Below are positions 18,717 through 30,100 of a stretch of DNA of 64,000 nt, piece by piece. The DNA is from Aphanomyces cochlioides. Lineage: Eukaryota; Oomycota; Saprolegniomycetes; Saprolegniales; Verrucalvaceae. Within the stretch, counting starts at the first letter, position 1; the number at the start of each line of letters is the position of its first letter. The DNA lies in assembly GCA_019828595.1 (NCBI GenBank), contig JAHQRK010000023.1:186001-250000 (forward strand), in the 5' to 3' direction. The translations under genes were made by a program, and so were the position numbers. Under the pieces are notes generated by a model. That model ran no database searches. It was not told the origin of the DNA and saw only the letters and a list, made by a program, of their open reading frames with translations.

Positions 18717-21700
18717 ATGATTGACAACAACTTCTCCGATGTCCCAACTGAACTCGTGGACTGGGACCCACAAATCATCTCCCTCAACACCAATGGCTTC
18801 TCCAACAGTCATCGGTACATCCTCGACAAACTATCAAGTGTTCACGACGTTTCCTTTATCCAAGAAACCCGTTTCCGCACGCCAAGTCTCCACGACCGTG
18901 TTGCGTTCCATTGGCAACGCATCACAAACCACGAAGGCTCTTTGTTCTTTGAAGAGCCTATTTACCCTGAAGTATCCACGTCGCCAGCCACTGGAGGTCT
19001 GGCTACGTTGATACATCCTCACTCTCCTTTGAAGAACGCCACTCAAGTCCCTCATGACAACCCAGTGCTTCGTGGTCGTTATCTACAAGTGCGATGTACT
19101 CTGGGTCCACTGACAGTCGTTCTCCACAATATCTATGCGCCGGCAGCCTTCCAAGAACGAGCAAGTTACTTCGAAGAATTGCCACGCGACTTTCCTCCAC
19201 ATGCGCTCCACATTGTTGGAGGAGATTTCAACTGCACTCTCAACAAAGATTTGGATTCGTTGAGACCCAGTACCTCCACCATGGCCGGCACCCTTCAACT
19301 GGAACAATGGATGCACAGTTTGTCTCTGGTGGATCTGTTTCGCCGTCAAAACCCCGTGGCAAGAACCTTCACAAGTCCCACACTCACCAACCGACTCGAC
19401 TACATATTTTGTTCGTCCACCTTGGCGGGTCTTCGTCATTGGAAGGCGACGCACATGCCACACGTTCCACAGGCTGACCACGTGGCTTGTCGTATCATCT
19501 CAAAGCGTCAAACATTGCGCCATGGCTCTGGATCATGGAAAGCTCCAACTTGGCTACTTCGTCTACCACGAGCGGCCGAGATTGTTCATGGATGTCTGGA
19601 TCGATTTTTGGACAAGTCTCCAACATTCCACAATATCTCCAAGGCCTACGACATACTGGTCAATGATATCCGCTCCCAACTCAAAGAATTCCATTCTCAA
19701 CGATTGGAGAAACAACGTCTGCCGTTGAAGAAGTTAGCTGTCGAGATCGCTTCGCTTTTGCAAGTCCCCAACATGCGTCAAGATGCAGTGCTGGTGGATC
19801 GAGTGCGAGACCTTCAAAAGCAAATTCACGAGCTGCAAGATCGAGACAAGCAGTTTCGTCAAGACCAGGCGTTCCAACTTCACTTGTACAAAGCAGAGCG
19901 CTCGTCCAAGTTCCACTTCATGTCCCCTGTCCCTACCCCCTTGAAGAAGACAGTCTTCAAAGAGTTGGTGGATGTCAATGGAAATGTTGTCTCCAATCAA
20001 CAAGGCATGTCTGACGTCCTGGTCGACTACTACAAGGACTTGCAGCTCCCGAGGTGCAGCGATCTGGAGACGAAGTGTCGTCATTTCTGACCCCATTGAC
20101 TCGACACAAGCAACTGCCAGAGCAAGCCCAGAAAGAGCTGTCGGCTCCCTTGCGCGCCAACGAGTTCTATCATGCTATTCGACACAGCAGTTCGAACTCA
20201 GCGCCAGGTCCCAACGCTCTGCCATTCGAAGTCCTCAAACTTGCACCTCACAAGTGGTCGTTGGTATTGGAGCTGCTATTCACACACCAGCTCCATTCTC
20301 ACCCTCGCTTGACTCCCATGCAACTTGTCAGTACGCTGGTGTTGCTGCACAAGAAAGGCCCCAAGTCACAGGCCAAGAACTATCGGCCCATTAGCCTACT
20401 CAACACGGATGTGAAAATCCTGACGAGTATTCTGGCTTATCGACTCCAGCGCCACATTCGACACATCATCCACCCGGACCAGCAAGGCTTTATCCGTCGA
20501 AGCAATATCCAAACCAATATTGCACGACTGGATGACATGCTGCACCACATCAAACTACACAGTCCGTCCTCGATGGTGGCACTGCTTGACTTTGAGAAAG
20601 CTTTTGATCGCGTGGACCACGCGTACTTGCTCCGCGTCCTCCGTCACTATGGCTTTCCCGAAACCTTTGTTGACATGGTTCGCGTACTGTACTCGGGCCG
20701 CAAGTCTCGCATCTTGGTGAACGGCTTCTTGTCCAAGCCAGTTCACATCTCACGCGGTGTGTTGCAAGGTGATCCACTGTCGCCACTTCTGTTTGTGATC
20801 GCTTTGGAACCGATGTGCCAACTCCTACGGCAACACTCCAACTATGGCATCAAGTGTGGGGATCGCTACCACACTGGGAGTTACTTTGCCGACGACTCGC
20901 AACTCTATGCTGCAAATGAGACGTGCCTCCACCGGCAGCTTGCATTGGTTCAAACCTTTTGCGACAAGTCTGGTTTCCGACTCAACGTAGACAAGACCCA
21001 AATTCTGACCTACAGCCAGTTGAATGGGAACCTTGCCTCACTACAAGTTACTTCCGACAGTCCCGTGAAGGCTCTTGGTATCTTGGTTGCGCCCAATCTT
21101 TCTCCATTGGCACGTTTCAATTACGTGTTTGAGAAGTTTGTGGCTCGCTTGTCTTTGTGGCTCTACAAGGCTCGAACCATGGCCGGAAAAGTCACTATCC
21201 TGCACAGCATATGTCTGCCTGTGTTATGGTACCAACTGGCTTTTGTCCCTGCCGACAAAGACCTGGCCAAAAAGATCGACAAGGCCATGCTTCAATTTAT
21301 GCATGGTGAAGAATTCAACCCATCCTCCTCTGTCCATGGCCTCCGTTTGATCAAAAAGGAGATTCTATTCATGCCGAAGAAGTCCGGTGGCTTAGGCCTG
21401 CACCATGCACTTGCTTTATGGCAACAACACAACCGCTCTGTCATGATCAGATGCATTCAAGCCATCACCACCCCACCCCGCAAGTCTGCCATGTCCGCCT
21501 GGATTACGCCGGGCTATACTCTCCTCGAGAAGGCTTTTCATCCATGGGGTTCCCCCGAGATCTCCTCTTGGCAAATGGCTCTTCTGCATTCATCAGACAA
21601 CTGTACAAGAATCCCAATATCACTCCAATGTGGAAAGCCTTATTGAGTAGCTGGTTTGAATCCCGCTGGACTCCGTACGGCTGTCCAAATCACATCTCAT

Positions 21701-22767
21701 CTTTGGATGGTCCCCTTTGGCACAACTCGTATCTGCCTGGACTCGAAGACCTATACGATCAGTGCTCTACATCGACGCAAGACCAAGCCAATGTATTGGC
21801 TTCGCTTCACATCACGAAGTTGTCGCATTTGTTGACTCCGTGTCAGCGAGTTTGGCCAGCTTCGATCTTGTTCGACAAAATCAACCGTGCCTGCCGCCAA
21901 GCCAATTTTGTCCCTCCAACGAAACAATGGATCTCAATCTTGGTGACCAAGTTATCACGATTGTTTGAGATTGTTTCTGAAGAGGATGCTCCCGTGTTCC
22001 ACTTGCCGACGCCAAGCTCTGAATGGATGGAATGGCACTGGATGATACACCCTGACTCGAGTCCGATCTTGTTGGCGCTTGCGACTTCGAAATCGGCTAA
22101 GATCAGAGCTTCTCCAGCTGTCAGCTCGTCCATTCTTCCTACCAAGCATCTCAACCTGCCATCCAACTTTTACGAAGACCCCAAGCGCCTTACCCAACTT
22201 GCCGCCTTCCTCCAACCCGACCACATTCTCCCTCGATATGGAGAGTTCATTTTCAAGACCCTTCTCCGCGCCAACGCCATGCAATATCTGTTTCAGTACC
22301 AAGACCCCAAGCCGACGTGTGTCTTCTGTCGTGTCAATGAGACGTACGAGCATTTCCTGTTCTCTTGTGGATATGGTCAATCTGTTTGGTATTCCTTCAA
22401 GACAATCCAGCGACTGCTCGAGTGTTCCTTTCCGTCAACGTGTCTGGAAATGTTCTACGAGACGCCCAAGCCGTCCGATGGATACTACATCCGTGTCTAT
22501 CTGAAGATCTGGCCGATTGTCCGAGCCTGCGTGTATTATCAAATATGGCTCCAACGTGCCGATCGCACCTTTCGACCCGACCTCACAGCGAAGAGTCCGA
22601 TGGAAGTTGCCATTCATGCTGCCTCTTTGATCAAGCTACATCTACAACAGCTCCTGGTTGATCTCCCTCTCAAGAAGGGATACACCAAGGTATTCAATGT
22701 GCTCAAGCATCTATCTTCGGACCCCTGGTTACGTCAACACATCATTCCTAACAGCGTCGTTTCATGA
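18717..22767 (+). pseudogene. ORF2 of copy C with two frameshifts
   Basis: The endonuclease is intact. A 4-bp deletion at about 20042 (AAGGACTTGCAGC for AAGGACTTGTTTGCAGC) then ends the first frame at 20090, before the RT core. The middle frame (to 21646) carries the RT with FADD. A one-base loss in the C run at 21552-21556 breaks it, and the rest, including the CCHC finger, continues in another frame to the stop at 22767. The 4-bp deletion is not a homopolymer slip, so at least this lesion is probably real. Confidence 0.88.
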
Positions 22768-22914
22768 GTGAGCTGACGGCTCACCACTTCATCTCCTATT
22801 CAATGACCACTTTGCCATATTCTGTTTTCCAAGTTCTATTTATACAGTACGAGGCAAATTAGTAAGTCATTAGGGCCTTTGCTCAAAAATAAGGTTAATA
22901 CAACTCATTTAACC

Positions 22915-23973
22915 ATATTTGATAATACACGCAGGCTCGGACAATCGGCCAGATCTTCAGATAGCCACGGATGTAGTATCCATCGGACGGCTTGGGCGTC
23001 TCGTAGAACATTTCCAGACACGTGGACGGAAAGGAACACTCGAGCAGTCGCTGGATTGTCTTGAAGGAATACCAAACAGATTGACCATATCCACAAGAGA
23101 ACAGGAAATGCTCGTACGTCTCATTGACACGACAGAAGACACACGTCGGCTTGGGGTCTTGGTACTGAAACAGATATTGCATGGCGTTGGCGCGGAGAAG
23201 GGTCTTGAAAATGAACTCTCCATATCGAGGGAGAATGTGGTCGGGTTGGAGGAAGGCGGCAAGTTGGGTAAGGCGCTTGGGGTCTTCGTAAAAGTTGGAT
23301 GGCAGGTTGAGATGCTTGGTAGGAAGAATGGACGAGCTGACAGCTGGAGAAGCTCTGATCTTAGCCGATTTCGAAGTCGCAAGCGCCAACAAGATCGGAC
23401 TCGAGTCAGGGTGTATCATCCAGTGCCATTCCATCCATTCAGAGCTTGGCGTCGGCAAGTGGAACACGGGAGCATCCTCTTCAGAAACAATCTCAAACAA
23501 TCGTGATAACTTGGTCACCAAGATTGAGATCCATTGTTTCGTTGGAGGGACAAAATTGGCTTGGCGGCAGGCACGGTTGATTTTGTCGAACAAGATCGAA
23601 GCTGGCCAAACTCGCTGACACGGAGTCAACAAATGCGACAACTTCGTGATGTGAAGCGAAGCCAATACATTGGCTTGGTCTTGCGTCGATGTAGAGCACT
23701 GATCGTATAGGTCTTCGAGTCCAGGCAGATACGAGTTGTGCCAAAGGGGAACATCCAAAGATGAGATGTGATTTGGACAGCCGTACGGAGTCCAGCGGGA
23801 TTCAAACCAGCTACTCAATAAGGCTTTCCACATTGGAGTGATATTGGGATTCTTGTACAGTTGTCTGATGAATGCAGAAGAGCCATTTGCCAAGAGGAGA
23901 TCTCGGGGGGAACCCCATGGATGAAAAGCCTTCTCGAGGAGAGTATAGCCCGGCGTAATCCAGGCGGCCATGG
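22915..23973 (-). pseudogene. ORF2 C-terminal fragment, target of copies C and D
   Basis: The minus strand reads from AAWITPGYTLLEKAF to YYQIW and includes the CCHC finger. It is continuous with 31357-31590 once copy D and one copy of its target-site duplication are removed. It carries a variant, GGCGGCCATGG instead of GGCGGACATGG, that appears on both sides of copy D. It ends at the CC junction with copy C's 3' end. Confidence 0.9.
23960..23973. repeat. Target-site duplication of copy D, left
   Basis: CCAGGCGGCCATGG lies immediately before the 5' end of copy D. The same 14 bases follow its 3' end at 31355-31368, where the CC overlaps the element terminus. Confidence 0.93.
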
Positions 23974-24035
23974 GACTTCCGAATTTGCCTCGTACCCCTC
24001 AAGTCAAGAAGTTATCAAGTGCCGCCGCGCTCAAA

Positions 24036-27000
24036 ATGTCCAACGCCAACAGCTGTTCCGAGCTCCGTGAGACCAACACTCACGGAGTCACCATCATTCC
24101 AGGTATTGTATCACCTCACCCACTTTCGTCGTCCAATCAGGATGGCGGAAGTGGTGTGAGTAATGTCTCTACACCTAACCCTAGGGCCGAAGTGGAGGTC
24201 GAGTTCGACCCCAATGGCGTCTCTGGAGACCAATCTGCGTCTCGCTCCCCCAGCGCTTCACCTGGTGCTCCACTCGCCGGAGTTCCAGGGGGGGTCAACC
24301 TCAGTGGGTCAGTGGTTGACCCCCAGACCACTGTCGTTAACTTGTCTAGCGAAGCCCTCACTCAGGAGGGCGAACCACTGGGGCCTTGTGCCTGTGGTGG
24401 CTGCTTCCCTGGACTCCAATTGGAGTCGATCCCCAGTGAAGGCGGCGAGAAAACGGGGTCCATGCCAGCCCTAGAGGCTACGAGGGCCCCCCCTATGGGC
24501 ACACCCTGCGGTTCTGTCTACTTCCCCCCAGGGGCCTCTTCGGAGGGGCGGGGGCGGTATCCCGATTTGGGTTCTCGCCGGAGCAATGGTGTACCCCAGT
24601 CACCGTGCTGCGGGGATGGCATGGATTCCCCTTCTACCCCTGTCACTGGGGGTCTGGCCCCGGCCTTTCTCGTGACCAATGGGACTGAGCCAGCAGCCAC
24701 CAACCGCGTCGCCCCCTGTGCTGAGCCTCCTAGAACGGGAGAGGAAGAAGAACAATCTCAAGAGGACGTGGATATGGTCTCTGGAGACGCCGAGGGGAAG
24801 GATTCTACTGAAACCGAGGCCTTAACCGACGAGGGAAATACTCAAATTCACTCGGAGGTTGATGGGTCAGGCGACATTAACGGCCAAGCGAAGCCGTGTG
24901 ATACTCCTGGAGAAGTTATTCAAGAGGAACAATCGACAAACAATGACAATGACCAGTCAAATCAAGACATTGTCGACAAATCCGTTGCTCAAGGAAATGG
25001 CGCTGTTGACCCTCCTTCCGCGGCAGACAAAATACAAGGCGATCAAGAGCAACAAAACGCTGAAAAGGCCAATCCATGGACGCAAAAGACTCCCGGCAAG
25101 GATTCAGCTTCGTCCAAGAAAGATTCCAAGCAAGGCAATGCCCCCAAAGGCGCGAAACACCGCAACACTGGTGCTCATGCTGTTGCCGATGACGATATTG
25201 CGCGATGCGAGGCCATGGCGGACACATTCTACAAAGACTCTGGTGACATGGACGCCTTCATTGAAAACATTTTGCTCACTCCCCAGTCCCAAGTGTACGA
25301 GCTCACAGTCAAGTTGGGCGAAGCCTACAAGGACTGGTCCGAAAAAGTCATCTGCGATCAATTTGTCAAGGAAAATCCTGGTTCGTTATGGGGCTCCAAA
25401 TTTCCGAACATTTTGATCCACAAAAAGAACCCACAGACCATTGTGATCTCAAGTTACAACTTGTCTACGTGCGTGGAAATGGGAGGCACAACGTTTCGAC
25501 TTGGTGGCAAAGACTTCCTGGTTCCCAAATACTCGCGTTATGGCAACAACTACTACGTTACGTTCAACAAGGTCAGTCACCCTTCGATGGCCAAGGCAAT
25601 TGTCAAGAAAATGGCTGCATTGACCAAGTCAGTGATAGCAGCATTCAACCCTACTGCTGGTCAGAACATCAAGTCGCCGCATTTGAGAGTCATTTTCAAG
25701 TCGTCTGCGCCTCCTGCAGTGCTGGTGCCAAAATCCGGCGACGCACTACGCGAAATCACCATTCCGGATCCGTCGGGTCAGCCTTTTGTCGTCGTGTTTC
25801 AGCACAAGATCGCTGCTCTGAACAAGACATTGCCTCCGTCGATTGTTTCACGACGTGCAGAGGCCAAGGCTGAAAACGCGAAGGCAAAAGCGGCCAAGGC
25901 AGCGGCAAAATCTCCTCCGTCAGGAGAAAAAGAACCTGAACCTGATGGAGACGATCATGATCAAGACCCTGGAACAAATGCGGAAGGCAAGGCCGACTCA
26001 ACTGAGGCATCTGGAGATCGTCAAGATGAACAACCACAGCCAACAGCTCCTTCTCATGGCTCTGATGTCGATATGTCTGGTGACAGCGATCCCCCTAACA
26101 ACAATGGACAAGACAAACAACAAGAAGATGTGGAAATGTCTACCAACGAATCGCCCGCTCTTGCTCCACCAAGTGAGCAGCCCAAGAACTCGCTGGACCT
26201 TCAATTGGTAACGGGCTACCGGTCTGGACCAGCTCCAAAACGTACTTTGCCTTCGTCCCCACGTTTGGATCCCCTGCCGACATCCAACCGTTTTCATATC
26301 CTCGAAGAAGACGACGTGGAACTCTCGTTTGAAGACTTTGCAGTGCCTCGAATTGTATTGGAAGATTCAAGTGCGCCACGCCCGAAAAAGACCAAAGGCA
26401 AAGCGAAGAAACAACGACTTAACAAGTCTGCTGCAGCCCACCTCGAATTGGCGAAGAAGATCATTCGAGACAAGAAAGTCGAAGGCAGTATCACCGAATG
26501 TCAACGCATTTTGCGAGATGACCCTCAGCTCGTTGCACATGCTATGTACGCACAAGATGAAGACCTCAGTTTGTTTCAGTCACTTGTTGCAACCAAGACT
26601 ATTGAGCGCAAGATGGCTTTGTTAAAAGCTCAAGGCAAGCCTCACAACTACAAACATCACGTCAACTTCATGGCTCAATACAAGATTCACCCGTCAGAAA
26701 TCTTGGAAGAATTGACCACGGACATACCAGAGATCAAGCGCATCCTCTTTGCACTTGCTACGATTGACTTATTCCTCTCAAATCGGGCCCCAGACCTCTA
26801 CACAAACTCGGAGGCACTGACTGTTCTATTGAACCAAGAAGCAACAAGATTGCCTGACACCAACTGCTTGACGGACTGGTCGCTGTTTGCTTTGATCGAA
26901 AACTTCAGCGACAATCTCGAGAAGTTCACTTTGCCGGCTCCCGTCTTGTCGGCCATCTCGATGCTCAAAAGCATCACCAACAATTACCACATCGACGAGC

Positions 27001-27074
27001 TCTGCAGCAAAGCTCACCACTCCATGAACGCCGACGAAATTGATCCCCTCGATTTGGAGGACGATCAACTCTAA
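24036..27074 (+). CDS. LINE ORF1 protein, copy D (1012 aa)
   Basis: This is an intact ORF1 of consensus length. The ATG at 24036 gives MSNANSC; the frame is open upstream to 23970 only by chance through target DNA. Variants shared with copy E mark a common sublineage: EEEEQSQED (Gln for Lys), DPPSAAD (Ser for Thr), ITIPDPSG (Pro for Thr), AENAKAKA (Asn for Lys) and ASGDRQDE. Specific to this copy are NGVSGD (Gly for Ser) and KLGEAYKD (Ala for Gly). Confidence 0.88.
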   Translation: MSNANSCSELRETNTHGVTIIPGIVSPHPLSSSNQDGGSGVSNVSTPNPRAEVEVEFDPNGVSGDQSASRSPSASPGAPLAGVPGGVNLSGSVVDPQTTVVNLSSEALTQEGEPLGPCACGGCFPGLQLESIPSEGGEKTGSMPALEATRAPPMGTPCGSVYFPPGASSEGRGRYPDLGSRRSNGVPQSPCCGDGMDSPSTPVTGGLAPAFLVTNGTEPAATNRVAPCAEPPRTGEEEEQSQEDVDMVSGDAEGKDSTETEALTDEGNTQIHSEVDGSGDINGQAKPCDTPGEVIQEEQSTNNDNDQSNQDIVDKSVAQGNGAVDPPSAADKIQGDQEQQNAEKANPWTQKTPGKDSASSKKDSKQGNAPKGAKHRNTGAHAVADDDIARCEAMADTFYKDSGDMDAFIENILLTPQSQVYELTVKLGEAYKDWSEKVICDQFVKENPGSLWGSKFPNILIHKKNPQTIVISSYNLSTCVEMGGTTFRLGGKDFLVPKYSRYGNNYYVTFNKVSHPSMAKAIVKKMAALTKSVIAAFNPTAGQNIKSPHLRVIFKSSAPPAVLVPKSGDALREITIPDPSGQPFVVVFQHKIAALNKTLPPSIVSRRAEAKAENAKAKAAKAAAKSPPSGEKEPEPDGDDHDQDPGTNAEGKADSTEASGDRQDEQPQPTAPSHGSDVDMSGDSDPPNNNGQDKQQEDVEMSTNESPALAPPSEQPKNSLDLQLVTGYRSGPAPKRTLPSSPRLDPLPTSNRFHILEEDDVELSFEDFAVPRIVLEDSSAPRPKKTKGKAKKQRLNKSAAAHLELAKKIIRDKKVEGSITECQRILRDDPQLVAHAMYAQDEDLSLFQSLVATKTIERKMALLKAQGKPHNYKHHVNFMAQYKIHPSEILEELTTDIPEIKRILFALATIDLFLSNRAPDLYTNSEALTVLLNQEATRLPDTNCLTDWSLFALIENFSDNLEKFTLPAPVLSAISMLKSITNNYHIDELCSKAHHSMNADEIDPLDLEDDQL

Positions 27075-27152
27075 GGCTTCTATCCCCTGCTTCAATCCAT
27101 TTCAACCTCCCCTCTGACCCCTCCATTCTACTCATTTTCATCTGTACTCGTG

Positions 27153-30100
27153 ATGATTGACAACAACTTCTCCGATGTCCCAACTGAACTCGTGGACTGG
27201 GACCCACAAATCATCTCCCTCAACACCAATGGCTTCTCCAACAGTCATCGGTACATCCTCGACAAACTATCAAGTGTTCACGACGTTTCCTTTATCCAAG
27301 AAACCCGTTTCCGCACGCCAAGTCTCCACGACCGTGTTGCGTTCCATTGGCAACGCATCACAAACCACGAAGGCTCTTTGTTCTTTGAAGAGCCTATTTA
27401 CCCTGAAGTATCCACGTCGCCAGCCACTGGAGGTCTGGCTACGTTGATACATCCTCACTCTCCTTTGAAGAACGCCACTCAAGTCCCTCATGACAACCCA
27501 GTGCTTCGTGGTCGTTATCTACAAGTGCGATGTACTCTGGGTCCACTGACAGTCGTTCTCCACAATATCTATGCGCCGGCAGCCTTCCAAGAACGAGCAA
27601 GTTACTTCGAAGAATTGCCACGCGACTTTCCTCCACATGCGCTCCACATTGTTGGAGGAGATTTCAACTGCACTCTCAACAAAGATTTGGATTCGTTGAG
27701 ACCCAGTACCTCCACCATGGCCGGCACCCTTCAACTGGAACAATGGATGCACAGTTTGTCTCTGGTGGATCTGTTTCGCCGTCAAAACCCCGTGGCACGA
27801 GCCTTCACAAGTCCCACACTCACCAACCGACTTGACTACATATTTTGTTCGTCCACCTTGGCGGGTCTTCGTCATTGGAAGGCGACGCACATGCCACACG
27901 TTCCACAGGCTGACCACGTGGCTTGTCGTATCATCTCAAAGCGTCAAACATTGCGCCATGGCTCTGGATCATGGAAAGCTCCAACTTGGCTACTTCGTCT
28001 ACCACGAGCGGCCGAGATTGTTCATGGATGTCTGGATCGATTTTTGGACAAGTCTCCAACATTCCACAATATCTCCAAGGCCTACGACATGCTGGTCAAT
28101 GATATCCGCTCCCAACTCAAAGAATTCCATTCTCAACGATTGGAGAAACAACGTCTGCCGTTGAAGAAGTTAGCTGTCGAGATCGCTTCGCTTTTGCAAG
28201 TCCTCAACATGCGTCAAGATTCAGTGCTGGTGGATCGAGTGCGAGACCTTCAAAAGCAAATTCACGAGCTGCAAGATCGAGACAAGCAGTTTCGTCAAGA
28301 CCAGGCGTTCCAACTTCACTTGTACAAAGCAGAGCGCTCGTCCAAGTTCCACTTCATGTCCCCTGTCCCTACCCCCTTGAAGAAGACAGTCTTCAAAGAG
28401 TTGGTGGATGTCAATGGAAATGTTGTCTCCAATCAACAAGGCATGTCTGACGTCCTGGTCGACTACTACAAGGACTTGTTTGCAGCTCCCGAGGTGCAGC
28501 GATCTGGAGACGAAGTGTCGTCATTTCTGACCCCATTGACTCGACACAAGCAACTGCCAGAGCAAGCCCAGAAAGAGCTGTCGGCTCCCTTGCGCGCCAA
28601 CGAGTTCTATCATGCTATTCGACACAGCAGTTCGAACTCAGCGCCAGGTCCCAACGCTCTGCCATTCGAAGTCCTCAAACTTGCACCTCACAAGTGGTCG
28701 TTGGTATTGGAGCTGCTATTCACACACCAGCTTTATTCTCACCCTCGCTTGACTCCCATGCAACTTGTCAGTACGCTGGTGTTGCTGCACAAGAAAGGCC
28801 CCAAGTCACAAGCCAAGAACTATCGGCCCATTAGCCTACTCAACACGGATGTGAAAATCCTGACGAGTATTCTGGCTTATCGACTCCAGCGCCACATTCG
28901 ACACATCATCCACCCGGACCAGCAAGGCTTTATCTGTCGAAGCAATATCCAAACCAATATTGCACGACTGGATGACATGCTGCACCACATCAAACTACAC
29001 AGTCCGTCCTCGATGGTGGCACTGCTTGACTTTGAGAAAGCTTTTGATCGCGTGGACCACGCGTACTTGCTCCGCGTCCTCCGTCACTATGGCTTTCCCG
29101 AAACCTTTGTTGACATGGTTCGCGTACTGTACTCGGGCCGCAAGTCTCGCATCTTGGTGAACGGCTTCTTGTCCAAGCAAGTTCACATCTCACGCGGTGT
29201 GTTGCAAGGTGATCCACTGTCGCCACTTCTGTTTGTGATCGCTTTGGAACCGATGTGCCAACTCCTACGGCAACACTCCAACTATGGCATCAAGTGTGGG
29301 GATCGCTACCACACTGGGAGTTACTTTGCCGACGACTCGCAACTCTATGCGGCAAATGAGACGTGCCTCCACCGGCAGCTTGCATTGGTTCAAACCTTTT
29401 GCGACAAGTCTGGTTTCCGACTCAACGTAGACAAGACCCAAATTCTGACCTACAGCCAGTTGAATGGGAACCTTGCCTCACTACAAGTTACTTCCGACAG
29501 TCCCGTGAAGGCTCTTGGTATCTTGGTTGCGCCCAATCTTTCTCCATTGGCACGTTTCAATTACGTGTTTGAGAAGTTTGTGGCTCGCTTGTCTTTGTGG
29601 CTCTACAAGGCTCGAACCATGGCCGGAAAAGTCACTATCCTGCACAGCATATGTCTGCCTGTGTTATGGTACCAACTGGCTTTTGTCCCTGCCGACAAAG
29701 ATCTGGCCAAAAAGATCGACAAGGCCATGCTTCAATTTATGCATGGTGAAGAAATCAACCCATCCTCCTCTGTCCATGGCCTCCGTTTGATCAAAAAGGA
29801 GTTTCTATTCATGCCGAAGAAGTCCGGTGGCTTAGGCCTGCACCATGCACTTGCTTTATGGCAACAACACAACCGCTCTGTCATGATCAGATGCATTCAA
29901 GCCATCACCACCCCACCCCGCAAGTCTGCCATGTCCGCCTGGATTACGCCGGGCTATACTCTCCTCGAGAAGGCTTTTCATCCATGGGGTTCCCCCCGAG
30001 ATCTCCTCTTGGCAAATGGCTCTTCTGCATTCATCAGACAACTGTACAAGAATCCCAATATCACTCCAATGTGGAAAGCCTTATTGAGTAGCTGGTTTGA

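Larger units (their letters stand above)
15541..22914 (+). mobile_element. LINE copy C, full length, frameshifted
   Basis: The element starts with ACTTCCGAATTTGCC at 15541, after two extra C bases, and ends at CC 22913-22914. Both ORFs carry indels (see the two pseudogene entries). The downstream target is minus-strand ORF2 (ATATTTGATAATACAC), the inverted twin of the target at 15299. It belongs to the same length class as B, D and E but cannot be autonomous as sequenced. Confidence 0.93.
14972..23242. repeat. IR1: 566-567 bp inverted repeat flanking copy C
   Basis: The left arm is 14972-15538 (567 bp) and the right arm 22677-23242 (566 bp, inverted). Each arm contains the last 237 bp of the element plus about 328 bp of ORF2 target, including the same GG/CC junction at 15300-15301 and 22913-22914. 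The arms differ by at least one inserted base. The loop is the rest of copy C. Because target DNA as well as element DNA is duplicated, this is not a simple twin-priming inversion. Confidence 0.85.

Noticed and set aside
14972..23242. Inverted arms as a DNA transposon or LTR element
   Set aside because: The arms consist of LINE 3' end plus ORF2 target; there is no transposase, integrase, protease or LTR signature.
24137..24361. Recurrent antisense open frames of 60-220 codons over ORF1 and ORF2
   Set aside because: They recur only because the sense ORFs are repeated, have no consistent domain content, and change or break between copies while the sense frame stays open.
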